From assembly GCF_036346875.1 (NCBI RefSeq), contig NZ_CP107852.1, positions 3,410,001-3,474,000 of the forward strand: 64,000 bases of DNA, in the 5' to 3' direction. The notes beneath the pieces were generated by a model. The model saw only the letters and a program-made list of their open reading frames with translations, was not told the origin of the DNA and did no database searches. The DNA is from Nocardia sp. NBC_00508 (GTDB taxonomy: Bacteria; Actinomycetota; Actinomycetes; Mycobacteriales; Mycobacteriaceae). Position numbers and translations under genes: made by a program. Positions 42,892-52,152 of the stretch are shown one piece after another (the first letter of the stretch is position 1; each line of letters starts with the position of its first letter).

Positions 42892-43931
42892 GGGCGGCAC
42901 ACCGCCGAGTACGAGGTCCCACCGATCTGGGAGAACAGGCCGCGGGGGAACAGGATGCCGTAGAGCGAGACGTCCAGGCCGCACAGGTACGCGTTGGCGT
43001 AGGCGCCCTCGGAGGTGTGCCTGCCCGCCGCCGAGAGAATGTTCGGCAGGTCGATCGCCGTCTGGTCGAGCTTGGCGCCGTTGTCCAACAGCAAGGTCAG
43101 CGCCGCGCTGGTGGAGTTCTGCGCGGTCTGCAGCTTCGGTTGGATCTGGCCCATCATGTCGACCAGCGATGTGGTGGCGCTCGCGATCTGCTCCGTCGAG
43201 GCGAGCAACGACTGCCCCTGTTCGTACAGCCCGCCGATCAAGGCACGGGTCTGGGTTATCAGGGTCTCCAATTCATCACCTCGTTTGGCCAACCCCGCCA
43301 TCACGCCCGAGAGGTTGGTGATCACATCGGACAGAATCGCGTCCCTGCGCTGGAAGTCGGTGGCCAACTGCGCGGCCTGAACGATGAACGCGCTCAACGA
43401 GACACCGTCGCCCTGCAACGCCTGGATGAAGGTCTCCGACAGACGGTTGACCTGCTCGGGCTGCAATACCTGGAACAGTGGCTGGAAGCCGTTGAGCAGA
43501 GCCGACACGTCGAACGACGGCTCGGTCCGCTCGACCGGGATCGATCCTTTGTTCTTCAGCGGTGCCGGGCTCGTTGCCGTGCCGGGCGCCAGGGCCACAT
43601 ACCGCTGACCGATCAGGTTCTGGTAGCGGACCAGGGCTTTGGTGTCGTCGTAGATCGTCTGGTCGCGCTGCACCACGAAGGTGACCTTGGCGACCGATTT
43701 CCTCAGGTTGGCATCGCGGCCGAGTTCGATCTTGTCCACCTTGCCCACCCGCACACCGGCCATGCGCACGTCATCGCCCTCGTGCAGGCCGAGTACGTCG
43801 GAGAACGTCGCGGTGTAGGTGTAGGTGTCACCACTGACAATGCGCGCCAATGTATTCCACACCACCACCGTGACCAGGATGGACACGATGGCGAAGATGC
43901 TGAATCCGATCAGCGGCTTACGAATGCTCAT
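42888..43931 (-). CDS. mceB: Mce family protein MceB
   Basis: A 347-residue Mce protein. The signal anchor spans about residues 8-28 (IGFSIFAIVSILVTVVVWNT). The Mce domain (YTATFSDVLGLHEGDDVRMA, GVRVGKVDKIELG) and helical domain follow. Cysteines at the C-terminus (YLCGLDVSLYG, SAVCRP) may form a disulfide, as in other MceB proteins. ATGA overlaps on both sides. Confidence 0.93.
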   Translation of the reverse strand: MSIRKPLIGFSIFAIVSILVTVVVWNTLARIVSGDTYTYTATFSDVLGLHEGDDVRMAGVRVGKVDKIELGRDANLRKSVAKVTFVVQRDQTIYDDTKALVRYQNLIGQRYVALAPGTATSPAPLKNKGSIPVERTEPSFDVSALLNGFQPLFQVLQPEQVNRLSETFIQALQGDGVSLSAFIVQAAQLATDFQRRDAILSDVITNLSGVMAGLAKRGDELETLITQTRALIGGLYEQGQSLLASTEQIASATTSLVDMMGQIQPKLQTAQNSTSAALTLLLDNGAKLDQTAIDLPNILSAAGRHTSEGAYANAYLCGLDVSLYGILFPRGLFSQIGGTSYSAVCRP

Positions 43932-45418
43932 CGTCCGGCACCGTTGTCGGACACCTGCATGGTTCCGCCCTTCAAAATCGAGCCGAGCAGCAGATATTCG
44001 GCGGTGGTCGGCTTGCGGCCGAGCAGTGCGACGATCGCCGAGTCACCGTGGTAGGAGATCGGCGCCGCCGACGGGGTGCCCTCGGGCGCGACGGCCGGTG
44101 CCGGTGCCGGTGCCGGTGCGGCAGGCGGGAGCAGTCCCGGCGGCAACATCGGGAACAGACCCTCGAGCGGCGTGCCCGCGAACGGAGCGAGCGCCCCGCC
44201 GGTCGGAGCGGCCGCGGTGGCCCGGTTCGGGTCCGGCGTGGTGATGCCGGGGACCAGCGGCAGACCCGGCATCGGCACCACCGGCGGAAGCCCGGCAGCC
44301 GAGGCGAGCGCACGCGGCTTCAGCTGTTCCGGCAGGTCGGGGAGTTCGGCGACGGCGGGGGCGGTGGCGCAGCTCGGGCCGACCATCTCGCCGTAGCGCG
44401 GGCAGTCGGCCACGGTGTACGGCCGGTACGGCGTGAGCGTGACACCCGCGTTCCAGACCTGCTGCTTCTGCGGACCCCAGTGGAACGTGGTGTCCATCCG
44501 GCGCGTGGTCTCGCTCAGGTTGAGCAGGCTCCTGGTGATCGCGTCCGGGTCCGCCGCCAAGGCGCCGAACATGTCGCTGGTCCCCGCGGTGACCTCCTTG
44601 CCGACGTCCGGGTTGCGGGCGAAGAGATCGTTCACCGTGTCCATGGTCGTGCCTGCGCCGGTGATCAGCGCGACCAACTCGCCGCGTCGGTCGGCGATGG
44701 TGCGCGCGGTCTGCACCGAGCTGCCGAGCACGTCGACCAGCTCCGGTGCGGACTGGTTGAGCGCGCGGAACGACGCGGAGAAATCGCTCAGCAGCACACC
44801 GAGGTCGGGGATCGACTCGTCGACCGCCAGCAGCCATCGGTCCAACCGCTCGACAGTGGAGCCGGGCATCCGGCCGCTGCCGTCCAGCGCCTGCGACAGG
44901 GTGCCGAGCACGCGGCCGAATTGCACCGGGTCGATCTTGTCGAGGATGTCGCGGACCGTGGTGAGGGTGTCCTGCAGCGCGATGGTGCCCTGGCTGCGGT
45001 CCTCCTCGATGACGGAGCCCTCGTGCAGGTACTGATCGGTGGCTCCGTTGAAGACCAGTTCGACGGAGGTGACGGCGAAGAGGTTGCTCGGCACCACGCG
45101 GGCGGTCACGTTGGCCGGGATGCCGCCGGCGAATTCCGGCTTCATCTCGATCCGGACCTTCTGCAACTCGCCCTTGGCGGCCACGTCGACGTTCTGCACC
45201 GCGCCGACGAGCACGCCGCGGAACTTCACGTCGGCCTGCTCGGGCAGGCCGTCACCGGTGGTGGTCAGGTTCGCGGTGACGTTGACCTTCTCCTTGAAGT
45301 AACCCTGGTAGCGCAGCATCAAGAAGGTCAGCACCAGTGCGAAGACGACCAGACCGCACAGGCCTGCGACGAGCAACTGCCGCATCGTGGGCCCGCGCCC
45401 ACTGGGATCGATGATCAT
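43928..45418 (-). CDS. mceA: Mce family protein MceA
   Basis: A 496-residue first Mce subunit. It has a signal anchor (LLVAGLCGLVVFALVLTFLM), the MlaD/Mce domain (VNVTANLTTTGDGLPEQADV, KFRGVLVGAVQNV), and a helical region with paired cysteines (DCPRYGEMVGPSCAT). The tail from about residue 360 is Pro/Ala-rich, with a run of PAPAPAPA. ATG 45418 lies seven bases after the yrbEB stop; a longer frame to 45457 would overlap yrbEB by 32 bases and is less likely. Confidence 0.92.
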   Translation of the reverse strand: MIIDPSGRGPTMRQLLVAGLCGLVVFALVLTFLMLRYQGYFKEKVNVTANLTTTGDGLPEQADVKFRGVLVGAVQNVDVAAKGELQKVRIEMKPEFAGGIPANVTARVVPSNLFAVTSVELVFNGATDQYLHEGSVIEEDRSQGTIALQDTLTTVRDILDKIDPVQFGRVLGTLSQALDGSGRMPGSTVERLDRWLLAVDESIPDLGVLLSDFSASFRALNQSAPELVDVLGSSVQTARTIADRRGELVALITGAGTTMDTVNDLFARNPDVGKEVTAGTSDMFGALAADPDAITRSLLNLSETTRRMDTTFHWGPQKQQVWNAGVTLTPYRPYTVADCPRYGEMVGPSCATAPAVAELPDLPEQLKPRALASAAGLPPVVPMPGLPLVPGITTPDPNRATAAAPTGGALAPFAGTPLEGLFPMLPPGLLPPAAPAPAPAPAVAPEGTPSAAPISYHGDSAIVALLGRKPTTAEYLLLGSILKGGTMQVSDNGAGR

Positions 45419-45425
45419 CTGCTGT

Positions 45426-46289
45426 TTACCCCGAGATTCGGATGCCGGGGTTGACACCCCAGATCGCCAATGTCATGAACAGGTTCGCGAAGACGACCGC
45501 GATGATGCTCACCTTGATCGCCCGGCCGGCGGCCACGCCGACACCCTCCGGACCACCGGAGGCGAAGAAACCGTAGTAGCACTGGATGAACGTGGTGATC
45601 GCGACGAACAGGATCGCCTTGATCAGCGAGTAGATCACGTCGATCGGGATCAGGAACTGATAGAAGTAGTGCTGGTAGGTGCCTGCGGCGGTGCCGCCGA
45701 TCAGCTGCACGGTCACCGCGCAGGAGATGTAGGCCATGGCCAGACCCAGGCAGTACAGCGGGATGATGGCCACCATCGCCGCGAACATCCTGGTGCTGAT
45801 CAGATAGGGCAGCGGCCGGATGGCGATGGACTCCAGCGCGTCGATTTCCTCGGAGATGCGCATGGCGCCCAGCTGCGCGGTGAACCGGCAGCCCGCCTGG
45901 GCGGCGAAAGCCAGCGTCGCGAGCAACGGTCCGAGTTCGCGGGTTGTCGCGAAAGCCGAGATGGCGCCGGTGATCGGGCTCAGTCCGAGCAGGTTCAATG
46001 AGTTGTAGCCCTGGATGCCGACGGTCATGCCACCGAAGGCGCTCAGGATGATGACGACGCCGATGGTGCCGCCACCGACGACGAGATTGCCGTTGCCCCA
46101 GGTGACGTCGGAAAGCAGCCGCCAGACTTCCTTGGGGTAGTGCTTGAGTGCCAGCGGAATCGAGCCGATCGAACGCAGCAGGAAGAACACCTGATGGCCG
46201 AGCCTGGCGAGCAGATCTACCGGCGCCTGAGCGGATTTCCGGAGTGTCTGGAAGGGCCGCAGCAGCGGAGGTACATAGGTTGATGACAC
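45426..46289 (-). CDS. yrbEB: YrbE/MlaE-family permease YrbEB
   Basis: A 287-residue integral membrane permease of the Mce ABC importer. Five or six hydrophobic segments are present, with the conserved MlaE loop TTRELGPLLATLAFAAQAGCR and the EQ-loop-like segment MRISEEIDALESIAIRPLPYL, which contacts the ATPase (MceG/Mkl, not in this window). The GTG start is four bases after the yrbEA stop. Confidence 0.94.
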   Translation of the reverse strand: MSSTYVPPLLRPFQTLRKSAQAPVDLLARLGHQVFFLLRSIGSIPLALKHYPKEVWRLLSDVTWGNGNLVVGGGTIGVVIILSAFGGMTVGIQGYNSLNLLGLSPITGAISAFATTRELGPLLATLAFAAQAGCRFTAQLGAMRISEEIDALESIAIRPLPYLISTRMFAAMVAIIPLYCLGLAMAYISCAVTVQLIGGTAAGTYQHYFYQFLIPIDVIYSLIKAILFVAITTFIQCYYGFFASGGPEGVGVAAGRAIKVSIIAVVFANLFMTLAIWGVNPGIRISG

Positions 46290-46293
46290 CGGC

Positions 46294-47148
46294 TCAGACC
46301 ACCTGTGACGGGAATAGTGCGTTGTAAACCTGGGTGATGATGAGGTTCACTCCGAACAGCATGATGGCGGAACTCACCACCGCGGAATTCACCGAGTTCG
46401 CGACACCGCCGGGACCACCTCGAGTGTTCAATCCGGTATCGCAGGCGATGATTGCGGCCAGCAGTCCGAAAATCAGTGATTTGCCCAGTGCGACGAGCAG
46501 ATCGGTGGTAACCGCGAACGACGAGAAGGTGCCGACGTAGGAACCCGGCGTGCCGTTCTGCGCGAAGATATTGAAGATGTAGCCGGTCAAGAAACCGACG
46601 AAGACCACGAAGCCGCACAGCAGCACGCTGACCAGCATCGCGGCGCCGAGGCGTGGCGCGACCAGTCTGCGCATCGGGTCGACGCCCATCACCTTCATGG
46701 CGTCGATCTCCTCGCGGATGGTGCGGGAGCCGAGATCGGCGCAGACCGCGGAGCCGACGGCGCCCGCGATCATCAGTGAGGTGACCAGCGGGGCGCCCTG
46801 CTGGATGATGCCGAGACCGTTGGCAGCGCCGATGAACGAGGTGGCGCCGACCTGACCGGCGACCGAACCGACCTGAATGGAGACGATGACGCCGATCGGG
46901 ATGGCGACCAGCAACGTCGGCGCCGCGGAGACACTGGCCATGAAACCGCACTGCCGGATGAACTCCCCGAAGGGGAAACGTCTGCGGAAAATCGCGATGA
47001 ACAGTTCGGCAACCGCCGCAAATCCCATGGTGATCTGACGACCGAAGGTTTCCAGCGAACGCTTCGGATGGTCTTGCCAGTACGACTTCGTCCAATCGAC
47101 CGCATCACTGAACCGTGACTCTCGGGGTGGACTCTCGGTCGACTGCAC
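46294..47148 (-). CDS. yrbEA: YrbE/MlaE-family permease YrbEA, first gene of the mce operon
   Basis: A 284-residue permease paired with YrbEB. An N-terminal amphipathic helix (DWTKSYWQDHPKRSLETFGR) precedes the membrane domain. The conserved loop SRTIREEIDAMKVMGVDPMR is the ATPase-coupling EQ-loop. The C-terminus ends YNALFPSQVV. The GTG start has GAGGAGGGTAGCC upstream. It opens an eight-gene chain with overlaps or gaps of at most 7 bases. The promoter should lie in the AT-rich divergent region upstream. Confidence 0.94.
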   Translation of the reverse strand: MQSTESPPRESRFSDAVDWTKSYWQDHPKRSLETFGRQITMGFAAVAELFIAIFRRRFPFGEFIRQCGFMASVSAAPTLLVAIPIGVIVSIQVGSVAGQVGATSFIGAANGLGIIQQGAPLVTSLMIAGAVGSAVCADLGSRTIREEIDAMKVMGVDPMRRLVAPRLGAAMLVSVLLCGFVVFVGFLTGYIFNIFAQNGTPGSYVGTFSSFAVTTDLLVALGKSLIFGLLAAIIACDTGLNTRGGPGGVANSVNSAVVSSAIMLFGVNLIITQVYNALFPSQVV

Positions 47149-47672
47149 TGGCTACCCTCCTCGACGCCGGTTGGCTGCCCCGACGACTCGTTTGCTTGAC
47201 GCACCTTACTACGGAGTAGTGCAGAACACACCACCGACTTGTGACTGCTGTCATAGATGTCGCTCACCGTTGACAAAAGCAATGGCAGAGGCCGGGAACA
47301 TTGGGATACGGCCCAGTACCACCGCGCTGATCTCTGGAACAAGTGACAACCCACCTGCGCGAATCCCCGGCCTATGCCGGTCGATGCGGCGAATTAATAT
47401 GAGGAAAATTCATCAAAAATCTCATTTGATTCCGAAGACGAACACACCCGGCCGTCGATACCACTCGGAGACAAACGATCATCGGATTTTCACAATTGCA
47501 ATAGCAGATCGCTATTGTGCGCGTAAGATACATTACAACTGTTGTGTACGAAATAGGGTTGAAGCACATCGCAGTGGGGACAACCCGTAGTGGGTGACGC
47601 GCCCGAGGTCGATTACTGACACGATGGGTGCGACAGATTGATATCGTGCGGGCTTCCGACGTCTGGAGGGAC
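47149..47672. other. AT-rich divergent intergenic region between mce operon and S1 protease
   Basis: A 524-bp gap with no credible gene. The centre (about 47390-47560) is conspicuously A/T-rich compared with its surroundings and holds the dyad at 47499-47517. It must contain the mce promoter on the minus strand and the protease promoter on the plus strand. Open frames across it (for example 47372-47854 minus) show no protein-like composition. Confidence 0.7.
47499..47517. promoter_or_regulatory. Operator-like dyad upstream of the mce operon
   Basis: CAATAGC-AGATC-GCTATTG has perfect 7-bp arms; flanking CACAAT (47491) and ATTGTG (47514) add an outer imperfect symmetry. It lies 351 bases from the yrbEA start and 156 bases from the protease start. 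It is a candidate binding site for a dimeric regulator (mce operons are often under TetR, GntR or FadR-type control). Confidence 0.45.
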
Positions 47673-48347
47673 ATGTTCAGCAAACTCGCCAAGGTGGCCA
47701 ACGCCGCCTTCGCCGTCGCCCTTGGCGCGGCGCTGCTCGGCACGGGCGCAGGGGCCGCAAACGCCCAACCGGGCCCGCCGGTCGTGGGCGGTGGATCCGG
47801 GATCATCATCGACAACCAATTCGAATGCACGATCACCACAGTCGGCCATGACAACGCGGGCCGTCTGGTCGGACTGACCGCTGGGCACTGCGGCGATCCC
47901 GGCTCGCAGGTCTACGCCGAATCCGACCGGGACGCAGGCGTGATCGGCAAGTTCGTCTACTCCAACCACGACCTGGATTACGCCGTCATTCAGTTCGAGC
48001 CGGGCAAGATCACCCCGGTGAACCGCATCGGCAATGTCACGATCACCGGGATCGGCGGACCTGCGACCTTCCCACAGATCGTCTGCAAGGAAGGTCGGAC
48101 CACCGGCAACACCTGCGGTATCGCCTGGGGTGACGTGTTCCGGACGAACGTCGAGACCTGGAGTCAGATGTGCGTGGTGGAAGGCGACTCCGGCGCGCCG
48201 GTCGTCGTCGGCACCACGCTGGTCGGCATGGTGAACGCCTATCTGGCCATGGCCTGCTTCGGACCGGAGGTCGGCACGAACATGAGCGCGATCATGGGTG
48301 ACCTCAACGCGCGCGGCGGTCTCGGCGCGGGTTACCTCCCGATCTGA
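47673..48347 (+). CDS. Secreted S1-family (chymotrypsin-like) serine protease
   Basis: A 224-residue exported protease. The signal peptide covers about residues 1-31 (VANAAFAVALGAALLGTGAG, ending ANAQ). The catalytic triad is visible: H72 in LTAGHCGD, D102 in DLDYAVIQF, and S173 in VEGDSGAPVVV. Cysteines near 52 and 73, 138 and 148, and 167 and 204 fit three disulfides. It is similar in size to mycobacterial Rv1815-type peptidases. ATG 47673 follows CTGGAGGGAC. It acts outside the membrane; the substrate is unknown. It ends at a strong U-tailed terminator. Confidence 0.87.
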   Translation: MFSKLAKVANAAFAVALGAALLGTGAGAANAQPGPPVVGGGSGIIIDNQFECTITTVGHDNAGRLVGLTAGHCGDPGSQVYAESDRDAGVIGKFVYSNHDLDYAVIQFEPGKITPVNRIGNVTITGIGGPATFPQIVCKEGRTTGNTCGIAWGDVFRTNVETWSQMCVVEGDSGAPVVVGTTLVGMVNAYLAMACFGPEVGTNMSAIMGDLNARGGLGAGYLPI

Positions 48348-48371
48348 TCGACCGGTTACCCGATCCAAGCG

Positions 48372-48413
48372 ATGAGCGGCCCGAACGGAGAGCGATCCGT
48401 TCGGGCCGCTCAT
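48372..48413. terminator. Perfect 18-bp bidirectional terminator with T-tract
   Basis: ATGAGCGGCCCGAACGGA pairs with TCCGTTCGGGCCGCTCAT around a 6-nt loop and is followed on the plus strand by TTTT. It ends the protease transcript. The stop codon of the convergent MFS gene (48410-48412) lies inside the second arm. Confidence 0.93.
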
Positions 48414-49861
48414 TTTTCGCCTCGGGCCGGTGCGAGCGCCGGGCCGGCCACCCCGCATTGCGGCATGCAGTCGACATTGTCCATGACGGGCACGCGCCGC
48501 TCGGGACGCAGTAGGACGGCGGCGAGCACCGCGCCGGTCGCCAGCAAGCCGGCGCACAGCCACATCGCGGTGCCGAAGCCGTCGTCGAACGCGTCCGGGT
48601 CGCCCAATGCACCAGAGATGCCCGCGAGCCCGGGCAGCGCCGCCACAGCGAGCAGTTGCGCCGTGCGCGCGACAGCGTTGTTCACCCCGGAGGCGATGCC
48701 GGCCTCGCTGCTGGGCACCGCACCGAGCACCGCGCCGGTGAGCGGGGCGACGAGGACCGCGAGCCCCAGCCCGAAAACGAGCACGCCCGGCAGCACGTCG
48801 GTCAGATACGTGGTATCGGGACCGATGCGCAGCAAGAGCACCAAGCCCGCCGCCGCGAGCAGTGGTCCGGCGGTCATCGGAATGCGTGGCCCGTGCACCT
48901 GCGCCCAACGCCCGGCCGGAGCCGAGAGCGTCAGCATGATCAGGGTGACCGGCACGGTCGCCAGACCGGACATCAGCGGCGAGTATCCCGCCACCAGCTG
49001 CAATTCCAGCACCAACAAGAAGAACACGCCGCCGAGGGCGGCATAGACCGCGAGCGTCACCAGATTTGCCGCGGTGAAGACCCGGGAACGGAACAGCGAG
49101 GGCGGCACCAACGGGTGGTCGCTGCGCAGCTCGATCGCGACGAAGGCCGCCAGCAACGCGACACCGCCGGCGATGAGCAGCGGAACGGTGTCGATCAGCC
49201 CTAGCGTCAGCGCGCCGAGACCGAGCGCGACCACCAGCGCGCCCGGTAGATCGAGTTCGGTCGCCGCGTTCGGGTCGCGGCTCTCCGGCACGTGGCGCAC
49301 CGCGACGAGCACGACGACCAGGGTCAGCGGAACGTTCAGGAAGAAGATGGACCGCCAGCCCGCCATCTCGATCAGCCAGCCACCGAGGAACGGTCCCAGC
49401 GCGCCCGCCACGCCGCCGAAGCCCGACCACAGCCCGATCGCCGCGCCCTGGTCGCGCTGATCGATCGACGAGGAGATCAAAGCGAGGCTGCCCGGCGTGA
49501 GCATCGCGCCCGCCACGCCCTGCAGGATCCGGGCGGCCACCAGCATCTCGATGTTCGTCGCGGCGCCACACAGTACGGATGAGATCGCGAAGGCGACGGT
49601 CCCCCAGACGAAGACCCTGCGCCTGCCCAGCTTGTCGCCCAACGAGCCGCCGAGCAGGATGAACGAGGCGAGGGTCAGCGTGTAGCCGTTCAGTGTCCAC
49701 TGCAGCCCGGCGACGTCGGTATCCAGCGATTCGCCGATCCGCGGCAGCGCGATGTTGACGACCGTCGCGTCGAGCGAGGCCACCGATGACCCGAGGATGG
49801 TGGCCAGCAGAATCCAGCGACCTGTGCTCGACTGCAGCCGGGGAAGCTCGGTGGTGCTCAC
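48410..49861 (-). CDS. MFS drug exporter, DHA2-like (14 TM)
   Basis: A 483-residue efflux pump. The first helix has LGSSVASLDATVVNIALPRIG, the classical DHA2 D1 motif. Motif A is GGSLGDKLGRRRVFVWG near residue 70 and motif C-like LGPFLGGWLIEMAGW near 155. Hydrophobic segments continue to about 450, followed by a short cytosolic tail with two cysteines (NVDCMPQCG). There are three in-frame GTG starts at 49861-49867; the last is chosen for its spacing from TAGG. No regulator is adjacent. Distinct from the TetR-linked pump at 26084. Confidence 0.9.
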   Translation of the reverse strand: MSTTELPRLQSSTGRWILLATILGSSVASLDATVVNIALPRIGESLDTDVAGLQWTLNGYTLTLASFILLGGSLGDKLGRRRVFVWGTVAFAISSVLCGAATNIEMLVAARILQGVAGAMLTPGSLALISSSIDQRDQGAAIGLWSGFGGVAGALGPFLGGWLIEMAGWRSIFFLNVPLTLVVVLVAVRHVPESRDPNAATELDLPGALVVALGLGALTLGLIDTVPLLIAGGVALLAAFVAIELRSDHPLVPPSLFRSRVFTAANLVTLAVYAALGGVFFLLVLELQLVAGYSPLMSGLATVPVTLIMLTLSAPAGRWAQVHGPRIPMTAGPLLAAAGLVLLLRIGPDTTYLTDVLPGVLVFGLGLAVLVAPLTGAVLGAVPSSEAGIASGVNNAVARTAQLLAVAALPGLAGISGALGDPDAFDDGFGTAMWLCAGLLATGAVLAAVLLRPERRVPVMDNVDCMPQCGVAGPALAPARGEK

Positions 49862-49946
49862 CACCACAACCTAGCGGCAGGCCGCCGGTCAGCGGCGAGA
49901 AAGACGTACGGACCGCGCCCCGCAGTGCGCGGCCCGTGAGCCCGGG

Positions 49947-50573
49947 TCAGAGCTCCTGAACGCAGACGACGAAGCGGCGTTTGTCGTAGACGTACCCGGT
50001 GCCGCTGCCGCAGACACTGACGTCGTCGGCGCCCTGCTGGATCTTGACCACCTTCACGCCCTTCGCCGGGGTCGAACCGGTGCAGTCGATGCGCTTGGGA
50101 TCATCGCCGCCGACGTCCATACAGCCGCCGACCACCCAGTCGATATCCAGGCACAGCGCGCCCTGCTCGATGCCGTTGACGGTCTCGGCGTAGTAGTTGT
50201 CGGCGTCGCTGACGCACTGCGAGCTCTTCGACTTCTTCTCGATCACCTTGTAGTTCGACGTACGGCTACCGCACGACGCCTTTTCGATGGTCGCGTTGGT
50301 CGTGGTGCCGCCCAGTGTCACGCAGTCACCGACTTCGGCCTGGAAGTCGGTGTCGCCGCCGGACTTGGTCGGCGACGGCTTGCCGCTGCTCGGAGTGGGC
50401 CTGCCCGAGGATGGCTTCGGCGTATTGGTCACCGAGACCGCGTCGATCGTCCCGTTGTCCACCGCGGGCTGCGCGGTGCCGCTGATGGTGGAGCTGCACC
50501 CGATCAGCGACAGACCAGCCGCGATCACGAGTCCGGCGAAGGCGAGACGACCCGAGGTGGGTTGACGAGACAC
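49947..50573 (-). CDS. Lipoprotein, LppU-like
   Basis: A 208-residue predicted surface lipoprotein. The signal sequence RLAFAGLVIAAGLSLIGC ends in a lipobox (LIGC, Cys near residue 26). A Ser/Thr/Pro/Lys-rich spacer (PKPSSGRPTPSSGKPSPTKS) precedes a C-terminal domain of about 120 residues. That domain has six or more cysteines and the pattern VGDCVTLGGT...ASCGSRTSNYKVIEK...RRFVVCV, as in LppU-type proteins. The GTG at 50573 follows GGGAGGACTGTAC. It is divergent from the beta-lactamase-fold gene. Function unknown. Confidence 0.82.
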   Translation of the reverse strand: MSRQPTSGRLAFAGLVIAAGLSLIGCSSTISGTAQPAVDNGTIDAVSVTNTPKPSSGRPTPSSGKPSPTKSGGDTDFQAEVGDCVTLGGTTTNATIEKASCGSRTSNYKVIEKKSKSSQCVSDADNYYAETVNGIEQGALCLDIDWVVGGCMDVGGDDPKRIDCTGSTPAKGVKVVKIQQGADDVSVCGSGTGYVYDKRRFVVCVQEL

Positions 50574-50799
50574 GTACAGTCCTCCCGAGCTGTAACGCTC
50601 CGAACTCACACCCCCGTAAGAATCCGAAGTTGCCATGGCTGTGCTTGAAATACCACGCCATGAATACACCATTGACCGAGCGCGCGTCGAGCCGAAACCG
50701 AAGTCGCCGGACTGACCACGCCTTTTGGGCACTGGCAGACCGACTCCGCGAGTTACCCTGGTTGACCAGCGCGACTAACGGTGGTCAGGAGGTGACCCC

Positions 50800-52089
50800 A
50801 TGGTTTCGGCAATGGCGGCGGACGCGTTCGAGCCCGCCGACGCGGCGGGCAAGCAGCCGGCGCCACCGCGCGAGATGCTGGTCGACCCGCGATTCATCCG
50901 GCTGGCCGATCAGTTCTTCGGCATGTTCGCCCAGCCCGCCCGCGGTGGCGGTGCGCTCGCGGTCTACCTGGATGGCAGACCGGTCGTCGATATCTGGGCC
51001 GGCTGGGCGGACAAGGAGCGCCGCTGGGACAGCCAGACCGTCGTACTGACCTTCTCCACCGGCAAGGGCGTGGCATCGACCGTGGTGCATCGACTCGCCG
51101 AACGCGGCCTGATCGGCTACGACACGCCGGTCGCCGAGTATTGGCCGGAGTTCGCCGCGCACGGCAAGGACGAGATCACGGTGCGCGACGTGCTCTCGCA
51201 CCGAGCGGGCCTGCATCGGGTGCGCGGCTTGGTCCCCGGCCGCGAGGGCATCCTGAACTACGACGCCGTCATTCGCGCGCTCGCCGACAGCCCGCCGGAT
51301 CCGCGCCGCATCCGCACCTCCGGCTATCACGCGATCACCTTCGGCTGGCTGGTCGCCGAGATCGTGCAGCGGGCGAGCGGCACGTCGTTCACCGACTTGG
51401 TGCGCACCGAGATCGCCGAGCCGCTCGGGCCCGAGGAGTACTGGTTCCAGGTGCCGGAATCCGAACGGCATCGGATCGCCAAGATCCTCCGGCCGCTCGG
51501 TCCGCCGGGAATCCGCTGGAACGCCGCCTCCTCGGTGATGTCCTGGGTGCGGCCCGTGCGCGGGCTCGCCGAGGCGGGCATGCCGGAGAGCTTCGACGAA
51601 CTGGTCCGCGACCCCCGGGTGCACGACGCGGTAATGCCCGGCTGGAACGGAGTTTTCTCGGCACGTGCGCTGGCACGGATGTACGGCGCGCTGGCCAACG
51701 GCGGTGTGGTCTACCCCGAGCGGCGCATGCGCGGCATCAGTACGGACGCGCCGGAGCACCTCGTGCGGTTCCTGGCTCCGGAGACGATCGCGACGATCAG
51801 CCAGGTCCAGACGACCCGGAGCCGCGACTACGTGCTCGGCGTGCCGATCCGCTTCACGCTCGGCTATCACCGCCCGGTGCTGATGGCCAAGCAGCAGCCA
51901 CGGAACGCATTCGGCCACTACGGCATGGGCGGCTCGGGCGCGTACGCCGATCCGGATCTCGGCATGTCGATCGCATTCGTGACCAATGGGATCGGCAGCA
52001 TGCTGACCGCCCTCGGTGACGCCAGACTCGCCCGGCTGGCGGCGACGGCGCAGGCCACGGTCCGCAAGGACAAGCACGTCGAACGGTAG
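50800..52089 (+). CDS. Beta-lactamase-fold serine esterase (family VIII / LipE-like)
   Basis: A 429-residue class C beta-lactamase-like hydrolase. The nucleophile motif is STGKG (S86, K89), the second motif YHA with Y176, and the third region FGHYGMGGSGAY near 365. There is no signal peptide, which favours a cytosolic esterase over a true beta-lactamase. Conserved blocks such as TVRDVLSHRAGLHRV and GWLVAEIVQRASGTSF support the family. ATG 50800 follows AGGAGGTGACCCC. P450 follows after 63 bases on the same strand. Confidence 0.9.
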   Translation: MVSAMAADAFEPADAAGKQPAPPREMLVDPRFIRLADQFFGMFAQPARGGGALAVYLDGRPVVDIWAGWADKERRWDSQTVVLTFSTGKGVASTVVHRLAERGLIGYDTPVAEYWPEFAAHGKDEITVRDVLSHRAGLHRVRGLVPGREGILNYDAVIRALADSPPDPRRIRTSGYHAITFGWLVAEIVQRASGTSFTDLVRTEIAEPLGPEEYWFQVPESERHRIAKILRPLGPPGIRWNAASSVMSWVRPVRGLAEAGMPESFDELVRDPRVHDAVMPGWNGVFSARALARMYGALANGGVVYPERRMRGISTDAPEHLVRFLAPETIATISQVQTTRSRDYVLGVPIRFTLGYHRPVLMAKQQPRNAFGHYGMGGSGAYADPDLGMSIAFVTNGIGSMLTALGDARLARLAATAQATVRKDKHVER

Positions 52090-52152
52090 CCGAAGCCGCG
52101 GGGCGGCCGCCCTGGACGATCACGCGAGTCGAACCCGTCCGGTGCGGAGTTC

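Noticed and set aside
47372-47854. Minus-strand ORF over the AT-rich gap and the protease start
   Set aside because: No conserved composition, many rare residues, and it overlaps the convincing signal peptide of the S1 protease.
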